DNA of 64,000 nt from assembly GCF_964355755.1 (NCBI RefSeq), contig NC_092674.1, forward strand, positions 10,481,001-10,545,000, given 5' to 3'. Of the stretch, positions 42,001-52,798 are shown piece by piece (the first letter of the stretch is position 1; each line of letters begins with the position of its first letter). A program made the translations under genes and the position numbers. This DNA comes from Antedon mediterranea. Taxonomy: Eukaryota; Echinodermata; Crinoidea; Comatulida; Antedonidae. The notes beneath the pieces are model-generated. The model did not search any database. It was given only the letters and a program-made list of their open reading frames with translations, and was not told where the DNA came from.

Positions 42001-44121
42001 TGGTGTCCTAAAGCACTCTCAAGATCAAAAATCTGGACGAAAATGATTGATATTAAGTGGATTAGATTGGATTAAAAAGTGAAAATATCATAACTATTGC
42101 AGATAATGATAAATAATTCCTCCACGTTATAATATCATGAATACTATTTTTATCAATTCAAGAGAATAAAATGAAATAAATTAAATTAATTGGTGTTGGC
42201 TGTTACTGGTTTTTCTAACAGGTATGTTTCTTTTTTCTGAGTACAAACTGAAACTCACTGATATAGATTGACATAATGATGATGTGAATGAAAAAGTAAT
42301 TTCAAATCGATTTTATAAATGAGTATAAAACATTTTAATCTTAAAAGATTGAATTAAATTTATACAGGCAAAACATAAAAACATATAAACATCATTTAAA
42401 TGACTCTCCATTTATGTGTTCAGATTCTTTATTGGTTGTTGGTGGAACTTTCATTACAATTGAATACAAAGCATACAAAAATACTTACGAGAGGTGCCCA
42501 TTCTAAAGGCTTCATGTGCTTTGCATTTTGATGATCATTTATATTTTCAGAAGCAGAGGGAATTATATATGATGTGCTGGGTGCATTTGGTGCTTCATTA
42601 TCCTGAAGGAAAAAACAAATTAGAGTTGATTTACACTCTTAAGCTCTGTCTACATTATCAAACTTTATGCAGCAACAAAAATGTGATGTGCCCATATATG
42701 GACACAATGATGTCACATCACTACCATATTTTTGGGCACATCACACTTTTTTTTCTGTCTATTTATACTCACTGTTGCATAGTACAATTCAGTGCTCATC
42801 CAGGAGTTAGGAGCATCATTCTCCTGCTCTGGGGGTGATGGTATAGGTGGCTCAGATTGTGTCAAATGTTCAGTTTGTGTAGATACAGTTGAAAGTGATT
42901 TACTAATACTATTAACATTTACCTAAAAACAGATGAAAATGAAATATAAATAAATTTAGTGCTGCATGACATAAATTACCAATGTAAGCAAGTTTGTAAG
43001 CAAATTTGTAAACCTGTTGTTTCTAAGGTGCTCTTTTCAAACTACAAAGAGACCAGGCATAGACAGGCCTACTACCCTAGATCAAAGAAGCAATTTGGTA
43101 ACAATCCAGGCTTGCAAGTGATAACTATGTCCTTCCTTTTATATTCTATTTGAAATCTGTACCTTCTTCATGTTTTATATTGTAAGAAATTATATTTTAT
43201 GTTTGTTATAAATGAAAAAAATAAATGTATTTTGATTGACTGATGTGTTTAGATTGCACTTAATAGTGCACAAATAAAAGAAAGAATTTGCATTGTAAAG
43301 GTAGAAATACTGTACACCTAAAAGCAATTCTGGTTTTGGAAAAGTTTCAAGACTTTTAGTGAGTCATATTTTTTTGGGAATGGTAGATGCACTTACATAA
43401 GTTTCTTCAGGCATACTATTAAGCTTTGTAATAACTATGTACAGTTTCCTTCTTTTGCCAAATGATGTAATACCAATGTCCTTTAAGTCTTGTTCTGTAA
43501 CTGTTCTTAGAACCTCCATGTCAACATCATTTTCTATAATAATAAATTTCAATAAAAAAAACATCTCATTAAACTTTAACCATGTGTATACCTAATATAT
43601 GGCATATGGATTCATGATCTCTGCTACATTATACCTGATATGTTTTTTATCCTGACATATAAATATGTTTTTTAAAAAAAATTTCAAAAAATAGAATAAA
43701 TAAAATTACTGTAATCATTTTTAATATTAAATAGGTGTATTTCACAATTCAGTCTAAGGATTTAACATTTATACAGTAAACCATATGCTTGTCTAAGATG
43801 TACAATTCATGGAATTAATATTATATACTGAACATTTTGGAATATCAAAACATTAAAGTAAAGCTTTGAGAATAATATTATTAAATACATTAGAAAAAGT
43901 CGTCAAAATTCTATAAAATTATCCCTTTAATGATTGTTCAATAATTTCAGATCCAATCCTGCAGAGTGACGTCACTCCGCTATGACACAACTAATAATCT
44001 AATCTACCATTATGCAAATCGGCCTTACTGAGTGGCTAGGCCTGGAAACAAAGAAATGCTTACCTTTAAGAACATTTATAACATCATCGTCCACGTTTTT
44101 CGATTTCAAAAATACTTCCAT
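38735..44121 (-). CDS. SAM-domain protein with C-terminal FNLEY-type region, complete ten-exon gene
   Basis: Exons in order: 44121-44064, 43533-43397, 42922-42773, 42602-42489, 42032-41887, 41638-41545, 41205-41023, 40414-40264, 39754-39624 and 39049-38735. They sum to 1479 nt, 493 codons including TGA, with every phase consistent. Residues 1-64 form a SAM domain (MEVFLKSKNV, LRTVTEQDLKDIGITSFGKR, LYIVITKLN), an oligomerisation or protein-interaction module. A low-complexity linker follows, then conserved-looking blocks (GVASLVEQRGLYPTSPEKIL, AKEIVRVFP, GFIEYRLKNLR) and a C-terminal YYVVIDHMAVEAG...CIFNLEY...FWQFI segment. The last part resembles a large family in fish and invertebrates annotated as SAMD3-like, whose function is not established. 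Nine of the ten exons have good splice sites; the exon 7 donor is weak. Confidence 0.8.
39262..39593. mobile_element. MITE-like repeat next to exon 9 (left)
   Basis: Left TTAAGACTTGAGCACACTAA and right (reverse strand) TTAAAGCCATGTCCGCACTG form imperfect terminal inverted repeats with TTAA borders. The 332-bp interior is rich in TGGTCAAA/TTGACCA and GGTAAAACTA motifs. It ends 25 bp short of the exon 9 donor. Confidence 0.6.
39624..39754 (-). CDS. SAM-domain gene exon 9
   Basis: Acceptor CTCGTTTAG, donor GTAAGA at 39623-39618. Encodes LCAFLVVFKLLHGNASAKRD and TTMDFLIQYVP. MITE-like repeats lie on both sides. Confidence 0.8.
39818..40253. mobile_element. MITE-like repeat between exons 8 and 9 (right)
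   Basis: The right end (reverse strand) AAAGCCTTGTTCGCACTGGA matches the terminal repeat of 39262-39593. The interior shares the CCATGG...GGTAAAACTA motifs. The left border is only approximate. The right end is 10 bp from the exon 8 donor. Confidence 0.5.
40264..40414 (-). CDS. SAM-domain gene exon 8
   Basis: Acceptor TGCCTTACAG, donor GTAAGT at 40263-40258, ends in phase 1. Open only in the required frame; the other two hold stops within the first five codons. Encodes WSSYFVNRILAHGRRESQNI. Confidence 0.8.
41023..41205 (-). CDS. SAM-domain gene exon 7 (donor uncertain)
   Basis: Acceptor TTAATTTTCAG. Encodes GAAGFIEYRLKNLRLSCRPV, then a basic KKYARRKKLK stretch and an acidic end. The only phase-compatible donor I see is AAAAG/GTTGTT at 41022, which is poor. 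A later GT would add a few codons. The open frame continuing to 40725 in another frame is not supported. Confidence 0.6.
41545..41638 (-). CDS. SAM-domain gene exon 6
   Basis: Acceptor AACTTTTTGTAG, donor GTAAGT at 41544-41539. The split codon makes Leu, followed by YPTSPEKILLAKEIVRVFPA. Phase 0 at the end. Confidence 0.85.
41887..42032 (-). CDS. SAM-domain gene exon 5
   Basis: Acceptor TTTTCGTCCAG, donor GTAAGT at 41886-41881, ends in phase 2. Encodes GRKYLSVKDSGLPPTSKQRK and IVNLGVASLVEQRG. Confidence 0.85.
42489..42602 (-). CDS. SAM-domain gene exon 4 (linker)
   Basis: 114 nt in phase 0. Acceptor TTTTCCTTCAG, donor GTAAGT at 42488-42483. Polar linker ending KPLEWAPL. Confidence 0.8.
42641..42758. 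mobile_element. Truncated TAAAGCTCTG-type MITE
   Basis: The left end AAGCTCTGTCTACATTATCA and inner GATGTGCCCA/TGGGCACATC arms match 12996-13119. The right terminal repeat is lost after a T-run. It fills most of the short intron between exons 3 and 4 of the SAM-domain gene, ending only about 10 bp from the exon 3 donor. Confidence 0.7.
42773..42922 (-). CDS. SAM-domain gene exon 3 (linker)
   Basis: 150 nt in phase 0. Acceptor CTGTTTTTAG, donor GTGAGT at 42772-42767. Ser/Thr/Pro-rich linker with PPIPSPPEQENDAPNSW. Confidence 0.8.
43397..43533 (-). CDS. SAM-domain gene exon 2
   Basis: Acceptor TTATTATAG, donor GTAAGT at 43396-43391. It encodes the SAM core with the LKDIGITSFGKRRKL motif. The codon split with exon 1 makes Glu. 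Confidence 0.9.
43964..43977. promoter_or_regulatory. Perfect 14-bp palindrome containing a CRE
   Basis: GAGTGACGTCACTC, with a full TGACGTCA CREB/ATF site, lies in intron 1 of the SAM-domain gene about 90 bp downstream of exon 1. The position is compatible with a promoter-proximal element; no function is shown. Confidence 0.4.
44064..44121 (-). CDS. SAM-domain gene exon 1 (start codon)
   Basis: ATG at 44121-44119 opens helix 1 of the SAM domain (MEVFLKSKNVDDDVINVLK). Donor GTAAGC at 44063-44058, phase 1. Confidence 0.8.
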
Positions 44122-45174
44122 GATTTATTGGTTGTGCTCAATAACCGTTGTAACATAAATCTTAAAAGTATATAGCACAAAAACGCCTAATCTTAGTGAG
44201 ACTAAAATAAGTCTCTTCGGGATTGAAATCCATGGCGTCGAAGTCTCGTTTCCGTAGTTTTTGACCTTTTCTACTCTTAATGGTGGCGCACTCCGAGTAA
44301 TATTTCAATCACTACCGTATCTAATAATGTGCCTCAGTCAGTGAGATTGAAAAGTTCAAATACGATAGTTTTCAAACGTTATTCACTTTATGTGTTGATC
44401 TGGGCTTCCGTGTTAAATAGAGTTGAGTAATGTATATTTATATTTTAAACGTGATGAATTGAAATTTATTCAAAGTTTACACACACTCTATAAAAAAACA
44501 ATTTTACTGAAATATGTAAATGTTTCTTTTCACGTGTTTTGAATTCTTTTAATAATGTGTAGGCCTACGGTTTCAAATGGAAATATTACAATAATGATAT
44601 TATATATAATATATATTATAATGATGTTCTAACGATAAGACTAAACTCCGGGTTCAAAATGTCTATTGTCTATTACCAAACATATAAATTTTCAAAAACA
44701 TGGAGCCAACTTATTTTTCGCCAGCAATAAAGCATTACAGCGTCGTAAATGTACAACTTTATTATTGCAGTTAAACCACCACCCACACCACCACCCTCCC
44801 CTTAATGGCATGAGTAGCGTTGTAAAGCTATAGGATATGCCTACAGTACGAAGGATCACATGCCCTAGTGTTATTACGACGCCTGAGGGAATAGACACTT
44901 GTGGAAGAGAGATTAGAATGTTCTATTTATCGCAAATGAATACATTTGTATAAACGTATATTAAATCTATCAAAATAGTAGTAGAAAATCGCCAACATTA
45001 TGTTGCTGTACCCGAGCTGTTCAACCGGTTTTCAGCTTTTAAAAACAATTATCGTAGGATGAAGTATTTTTTCACTAAGATAGACATCCATTAGAAAGTG
45101 TATACCACGAGCGGAAAACACCCTATTTGGGGCAAAAAGTTTTAATTGTCAATAACTAATTATCTATAACTTAC
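44122..45174. other. Intergenic, presumed promoter side of the SAM-domain gene
   Basis: Upstream sequence of the SAM-domain gene start. No clear TATA box or further exon was recognised. The ORF at 44692-44898 is unsupported. Confidence 0.4.
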
Positions 45175-45320
45175 GAGTTAATATGAGTATAGCGAGGCAT
45201 TTAACGAATAGGCAAACTGCCTAATGTGACATGTTTCGAGAAACAATTCTCATCATCAGAAGAACAGAAAACAACGCCTAGCAGTTTGCATATTCGTTAA
45301 ATCTATACTCATATTAACTC
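45175..45320 (-). ncRNA. Hammerhead ribozyme-like hairpin (Penelope-element type)
   Basis: A 146-bp inverted repeat has arms GAGTTAATATGAGTATAG, TTTAACGAATA and GCAAACTGC, each matched on the other side. Minus-strand reading gives the hammerhead core CTGATGA (45259-45253), stem II GAGAA/TTCTC with loop TTGT, then GAAAC (45237-45233), ATGTC and predicted cleavage after C at 45228. Stem III is only AC/GT, the very short form known from Penelope-like retroelements, where ribozymes may act as dimers. Stem I is the long GCAAACTGC pairing. One extra U sits between CTGATGA and stem II, so activity is uncertain. No Penelope reverse transcriptase is nearby; this is probably a solo or MITE-like derivative. 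Confidence 0.65.
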
Positions 45321-45539
45321 TTAAGTTCAATGGAATCATTCATGATTTATCTATAACTCAATTTAATTAGTAAACAGGCTTACATCGGGTGGTTAAAATC
45401 AGTACCGATTTACCGAATTTATATATAGATTTGTACATTTCAATGTAGGCGTACATGATATACAAAATATAACGACAATAACTTATTATACAACTTATTT
45501 ACAAAATATATTTCTTGTTGATAGTGAGGTGTCTCTCCT

Positions 45540-45685
45540 GTATGTAGGCCTATTGTCAGGTGCGTTTTAAAATTGCCCCTTACTTTAAATTTCTTACCAC
45601 AGTGCTGACATGGGACTTACATTTTATAATGTGTCCCTCCTGTGTGTACTTTCAAGTGCGTTTTCAAATGGCTAATCCGTTTAAA
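45540..45685 (-). pseudogene. Degenerate zinc-finger tail of copy A
   Basis: Sequence below the copy A stop still translates as finger pieces in other frames (SHLKTHLKVHTGG, QHCGKKFKVRGNFKTHL) interrupted by stops and small indels. Confidence 0.7.
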
Positions 45686-46267
45686 TTAAATAAAGTGCTT
45701 CTTCAAATTCCCTCTTTCTTTAAATTTCTTCCCGCAATGTTCACATTCATATTGTGTCTCTCTTGTGTGTACTTTCAAATGTCTTTTGAAATTCTCATTT
45801 CGTTTAAATTTCTTCCCACAATGTTCACATTCATAAGGTGTCTCTTCTGTGTGTACTTTCAAGTGCTTTTTCAAATGCCCACTCTGTTTGAATTTCTTCC
45901 CACAATGTTCACATTCATAAGGTGTCTCTCCTGTGTGTATTCTAAAGTGCCTTTTCAAACTCCCATTTTGTTTAAATTTCTTTCCACAATGTTCACATTC
46001 ATAAGGTTTCTCTCCTGTGTCTATTCTCAAATGATCTTTCAAATGCCCACTTGTCTCTCCTGTGGGTGTTTTCAAATTCTTCCCGCAATGTTCATTTTCG
46101 TTTGTTGGGTCTTCTTCTTTGTCTATTCTCACTACATTTGTTTTAAAATCATCTTCACATAATCTTGTCTCGTTGTAGTTTTCACACTCTTTTGTATGTA
46201 TTCCTAAATGCACCTTCAAATAAATTATCTCAAATTTATCTCCACAATGTTCACATTTGTATTCCAT
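45686..46267 (-). CDS. C2H2 zinc-finger protein, array copy A
   Basis: 193 codons from ATG 46267 (A at -3, G at +4). The N-terminus shared by the whole array has one atypical finger (CEHCGDKFEIIYLKVHLGIH, one residue short between Cys and His). [18 protein letters not shown] linker and a degenerate finger ([20 protein letters not shown]) follow. Then come CX2CX12HX3H fingers with HTGETPYEC-type linkers, probably nucleic-acid binding. The fourth canonical finger is cut off at its last His by TAA, and relic fingers continue downstream, so the copy is shortened by a frameshift. A TATA-like promoter lies upstream. Confidence 0.6.
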   Translation of the reverse strand: MEYKCEHCGDKFEIIYLKVHLGIHTKECENYNETRLCEDDFKTNVVRIDKEEDPTNENEHCGKNLKTPTGETSGHLKDHLRIDTGEKPYECEHCGKKFKQNGSLKRHFRIHTGETPYECEHCGKKFKQSGHLKKHLKVHTEETPYECEHCGKKFKRNENFKRHLKVHTRETQYECEHCGKKFKERGNLKKHFI

Positions 46268-46445
46268 GATGTTTTTCGTTCAATCTTGTAAAAACGTATA
46301 ACTGCATTTAACAGTATCTTTATTATTAATTTTGTGTGAAGAGCTGCTCACAGTTATATATACTGCTGTATACAGTTCTACTGCTGCTGGCTGTAAAGGC
46401 GGTAATCCTCCCGGGTCCGCAAAATACAATCACTTAGCGGACGTG
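46268..46445 (-). promoter_or_regulatory. Putative promoter of copy A
   Basis: A minus-strand TATATATAACT lies about 80 bp upstream of the ATG. Further upstream is the inverted repeat GTCCGC (46415-46420) / GCGGAC (46437-46442), followed by GTGCGC. The same arrangement precedes copies C, D, E and F. Confidence 0.55.
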
Positions 46446-46867
46446 CGCATGCATTCCTTTGTATTCATTTGGGGAGCGGAAAATTATAGTGTAACTACCT
46501 CTTTTTGACGGATATATTGCGGCGTTCTGAAAATGGATTTCAAAAAGGAATATTATTTTCTTTTCCCAATTTTTGCCCTATAATCCATGCCTCGGTCTTT
46601 TTTAAGGAGTCCTTGTATACTTGAAAAAGTAATGTAGGGGATAGATAGGTTGATTGTAAAATACAGTACTTCCTTGGTTGTTTGATAGGTTGGCCTAGAA
46701 TAAAAATATTCTAGTCCCATTGACAACGCAAAGTTGTATTTTTGTTTGAAGTTTAATCAAAAAGACTGAATATGTCATTATTCTACTTTTGTAAAAAGAC
46801 AAAATATACCGTTAAATTCAACTTTTTGCTTTAAATTATATTTTTCAGGTACTATAAGTTTTTTCAG

Positions 46868-47126
46868 CTCAATCTCTCTTAACGACCACACCTCTCGTAA
46901 GTGACGACCTCTTTTAAAAGAGCCACCATCTCTATTAAAGGATCGCTTCTCATAATCGACCATCTCCCGTCACAATGACCTCTCGAAAATGACCACCTTT
47001 AATCATCGTCTCTGTTAATGGACCGCTTCTCATCATTAACCACATCACGTAAGCGACCTCCTCTCTTAACGACCACACCTCTCGTCAATGACGACTCTTT
47101 TAAAGGACCGCTTCTCTTAACGACCA
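46868..47126. repeat. Degenerate minisatellite, CTCTTAACGACCAC-type
   Basis: Repeated short phrases CTCTTAACGACCAC, CCTCTCGTAA, GACCGCTTCTC and TTTTAAAGGACCGC at irregular 18-36 bp spacing. It lies between copies A and B where the other copies carry upstream flank. Confidence 0.6.
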
Positions 47127-47668
47127 GTTTAAGTTTCAGATTTATTTCACACATAAATATAACACAATAGATACATTTTTTTTTTCTCTCTTCTTTTAAA
47201 AAAAAATATAAATGATTAAAAAATGTGTGTGGAGATTGCATTAAGCCAATTCGTATTTAGGTCTGTGTACTTTCAAGTACCTTTTCAAACTCCCACTTGT
47301 TTGAAATTTCTTTCCGCACAATTCACATTCATAAGGTGTCTCTCCTGTATGTATTCTCAAATGCCTCTTTAAACTCCCATTGTGTTTAAATTTCTTTCCG
47401 CACAATTCACATTCATAAGGTGTCTCTCCTGTGTGTACTCTCAAATGCATCTTTAAATTCCCATTGTGTTTAAATTTCTTTCCGCACTGTTCACATTCAT
47501 AAGGTGTCTCTCCTGTGTGTACTCTCAAATGCATCTTCAAATTCCCATTGTGTTTAAATTTCTTTCCGCACAATTCACATTCATAAGGTGTCTCTCCTGT
47601 ATGTACTCTAAAATGCATCTTTAAATTCCCATTGTGTTTAAATTTCTTTCCACACTGTTCACATTCAT

Positions 47669-49242
<1,574 letters not shown>

Positions 49243-49364
49243 TTAAAATCATCTTCACATAATCTTGTCTCGTTATAGTTTTCACACTCTTTTGTATGTA
49301 TTCCTAAATGCACCTTCAAATAAATTAACTCAAATTTATCTCCACAATGTTCACATTTGTATTC

Positions 49365-50711
49365 CATGAAATATTATTTTCTTTTCCCCATTGTGCCTAA
49401 TAACCCATGCCTCGGTCTTTTTAAAGAAGTCCTTGTATAAGGTTATTAAAAGACTTTGAATAGGTCATTATTCTACTTTCGTAGAAAAAAATAACTGTTA
49501 GAAATCAATTTGTGGACTATAAAAAGACAAAAAAAACCCGTTAAATTCAACCAAAACTCATCAATATGAGTATTTTTTGCTATAAGTTTTTTTAGCTAAA
49601 ATTGTTGGTCAAAGTAAATCCACTATTATGTGACAGTAAAATGGCATAGGACCTATTATAAAAAAAAGTATAAAACATTATTTTTCAGGGGGGCGGGGGA
49701 AAATATATCTTTAATATCAAAACCACTTATTGAATAAACTATTATTGTTGAAGGTTTATTTTATTAAAATAAACTTGTAGTGGCAGCAAAAGCTGAATTG
49801 TAACAATATTTATCAAATATATAAAATGAATTAAAATATTAAAAGTTACAACAAACATCAAAAACATACTTAAACATAAAAAATAACAACAATTAAAAGC
49901 TGGTTTTCATTAGAACGTACAGTCAGCCTATTGCACGCAAGTTGTATAACATGAATGGAACATAAAAACGGTAACAAGAACATCATAGACATTGTATTCC
50001 TAAAAAAAGTGATTTAAAAGGTAGACGAGAAAGTACTATGACTCTTATATTGTATTGCACACTAATTATGTCTCATTAATTAAGTAACGGATAGGACTGT
50101 CTCTCAATTTGTTGGTCCTGTATTTATTTTTCAGATAGGTTACATTTTCCTCATATTACACAAGCTTTCATGCTACAAGGTAAGTAAGAAATAATGGCAT
50201 GGGGTAAAGGGTTATAAGTCATAGCATTATCTTTGGCCGTCGTTAAGTCAGGGACATTGTCTCTTGGTAATTGAAAATACACTATGTGCCAGTGGTGCTA
50301 AAACCTTGACCGCTGGACTTATTGTAGTTTACCAAGGAATATACAATGTTGGGGATTCTCAACATATCGTCATTCACGTGAAGTTGTGCAACTAATTTTT
50401 ATGACGTTTACAATTGCGCAACGTGACTCTTAAACCTTAAAAGAATCGGGTATATTCGACTTTACTTCCAGAGAGGACAAAACAAGTTAGACGCATTGGA
50501 TTGAAACTATTATTATTACTATTAATAATACTTACTATTATTCTGTATAGGAAACTTACTAGCATATTATTAAATAAAACCAATAGTAACTATTACTTAA
50601 TATCTATAACATATCATACATACTACGGTAACTAGTGAAAACAAGAACCATTACTTCTGCAAAAAGAAAGCATATACATGTTGGTTTGATAAATGTGTAC
50701 AGTACAGTATT
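49365..50711. other. Upstream flank of copy B, duplicated array sequence
   Basis: Homologous to the flanks of copies C-F (ATGCCTCGGTCTTT, TAGAACGTACAGTCAGCC, CCAAGGAATATA and other blocks) but missing the promoter segment. No coding gene. Confidence 0.7.
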
Positions 50712-51395
50712 CTAAATCTCTTCTGTGTGTACTCTCAAGTGCCTTTTCAAAATGCTATTCTGATTAAATTTCTTTCCACAATGTTCACATTCAAAATGTG
50801 TTTCTTCTGTGTGTACTCTCAAATGCCTCTTCAAATTCCCACTTTCTTTAAATTTCTTCCCACAATGTTCACATTCATATGGTGTCTCTCCTGTGTGTAC
50901 TCTCAAATGCGTCTTCAAACTCCCATTTTGTTTAAATTTCTTCCCACAATGTTCGCATTCATATGGTGTCTCTCGTGTGTGTATTCTCAAATGCATCTTC
51001 AAATTCCCATTTAGTTTAAATTTCTTCCCACAATGTTCGCATTCATATGGTGTCTCTCGTGTGTGTATTCTCAAATGCATCTTCAAATTTCCATTTTGTT
51101 TAAATTTCTTTCCACAATGTTCACATTCATAAAGTGTCTCTCTTGTGTCTATTCTCAAATGATCTTTCAAATGTCCACTTGTCTCTCCTTTGGGTGTTTT
51201 CAAATTCTTCCCGCAATGTTCATTTTCGTTTGTTGGGTCTTCTTCTTTGTCTATTCTCACTAAATTTGTTTTAAAATCATCTTCACATAATCTTGTCTCG
51301 TTGTAGTTTTCACACTCTTTTGTATGTATTCCTAAATGCACCTTCAAATAAATTAACTCAAATTTATCTCCACAATGTTCACATTTGTATTCCAT
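50712..51395 (-). CDS. C2H2 zinc-finger protein, array copy C
   Basis: ATG at 51395 starts the array-wide MEYKCEHCG N-terminus. An upstream in-frame ATG at 51431 is not conserved in frame in other copies and was not chosen. After the two atypical fingers there are five canonical C2H2 fingers with helices QNGNLKM, LNGNLKM, QNGSLKT, ESGNLKR and QNSILKR, ending HTEEI. Both Cys and His pairs are intact in all five, so this copy looks functional in sequence. Some linkers read HTRETPYEC instead of HTGETPYEC. Nuclear DNA binding is a family inference. Confidence 0.7.
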   Translation of the reverse strand: MEYKCEHCGDKFELIYLKVHLGIHTKECENYNETRLCEDDFKTNLVRIDKEEDPTNENEHCGKNLKTPKGETSGHLKDHLRIDTRETLYECEHCGKKFKQNGNLKMHLRIHTRETPYECEHCGKKFKLNGNLKMHLRIHTRETPYECEHCGKKFKQNGSLKTHLRVHTGETPYECEHCGKKFKESGNLKRHLRVHTEETHFECEHCGKKFNQNSILKRHLRVHTEEI

Positions 51396-51549
51396 GATGT
51401 TTTTCGTTCTTGTAAAAACGTATAACTGCATTAACAGTATCTTTATTATTTTGTGTGAAGAGCTCAGTTATATACTGCAGTTTAACTGCTGGCTGGTTGT
51501 AAAGGCGGTAATCCTCCCGGGTCCGCAAAATGCGATCCACTTCGCGAAC
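51396..51549 (-). promoter_or_regulatory. Putative promoter of copy C
   Basis: A TATATAACT box (minus strand) lies about 75 bp upstream of the ATG. The inverted repeat is GTCCGC (51521-51526) with a mutated partner GCGAAC (51544-51549). Confidence 0.5.
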
Positions 51550-52798
51550 GTGCGCATTCCTTTGTATTTTTGGGGAGCGGAAAATTATAGTGTAACTACC
51601 TCTTTATGACGGATAATTCGCGGCGTTCTAAAAATGGACCTCAAAAAGGAATATTATTTTCATTTCCCAATTGTGCACAATAGGCCTAATCCATGCCTCG
51701 GTCTTTCTTAAGGAGTACTTGTATACTTGAAAAAGTAATGTAGGAGATAGATAGGCTGATTGTAATCAATAAAAAATACTCTAGTCCGATTGACAACGCA
51801 AAGTTGTATTTTTGTTTGAAGGTTAATAAAAAAGACTTTGAATATGTCAATATTCTACTTTCGTAGAAAAAAACTGTTTAAAAATCAATTTGTGACTTAT
51901 AAAAAGACAAAATAAACCGTTAAATTCAACCAAAACCCATCAATTTGAGTATTTTTTGCTTTAAATTTCAAGGTACTTTAAGTGTTTTCAGCTCAAATTG
52001 TTGGTCAAAGTGAATCCATTATTATGTGACATTAAAATTATTATAAAAAAGAGGGACAATATATCTTTAATATCAAAAATACATTATTATTATTTAAATT
52101 TATTTATTAAAACAAACTTGTAGTGGCAGTAAAAGCTAAATTGTTACAATATTTATACAAAATATAAAATGAATTAAAAGTTATAACAAACATATTTAAA
52201 CATCAAGAATAAAAAAAAAATAAAAGCTGGTTTTCATTAGAACGTACAGTCAGCCTATTGCACGCAAATTGTATAACATGAATGGAACATAAAAAAGGTA
52301 ACAAGAACATCATAGACATTCTTTAAAAAAAAGGTAGACGAGAAAGTACTATGACTCTTATATTGTATTGCACACTAATTATGTCCCATTAATTAAGTAA
52401 CGGATTTGACAGTCTCAATCCGGGTATTTATTTTTCAGCTGGGTTACATTTTCCTCATATTACACAACCTTTCATGCGGCGGGGTTGGTAAGAGATAATG
52501 ACATGGTGCCAACGGGTTATTTAATTTACTTGCAAAGTGTCATAGCATTAGTAAGGAGTAATTATTACCCCATGATTGGTGTGATAGAAATTGCCTGAAC
52601 ATAAATGGCCATAGATAAAAATTGTCATAGAATACTAACACCGACATGGTGTAAGCGAAAGCCAACCAAAGACTGTACATTTTTTATATAAAAATTAACT
52701 GTGTTACTTTGATTAAATATTAGGAGGCAAACATACATTAGGCAGTGATGCTAAAACCTTTGACCACTGGACTTATTGTAGTTTACCAAGGAATATAT
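51550..52798. other. Upstream flank of copy C, duplicated array sequence
   Basis: Matches the flanks of copies D-F up to CCAAGGAATATAT at 52798, where unrelated sequence begins abruptly. It includes the dispersed repeat ending in GGGACAATATATCTTTAA at about 52050-52070. Confidence 0.7.

Noticed and set aside
45560-46162. Plus-strand open frames over the zinc-finger copies (also near 50727-51263, 58349-58816, 61587-62054)
   Set aside because: They are antisense to intact finger repeats, with translations made of repeated [14 protein letters not shown] phrases that mirror the finger codons.
51396-51431. Upstream ATG of copy C (adds 12 residues)
   Set aside because: The extension is out of frame or absent in the other array copies, whereas the MEYKCEHCG start is common to all.
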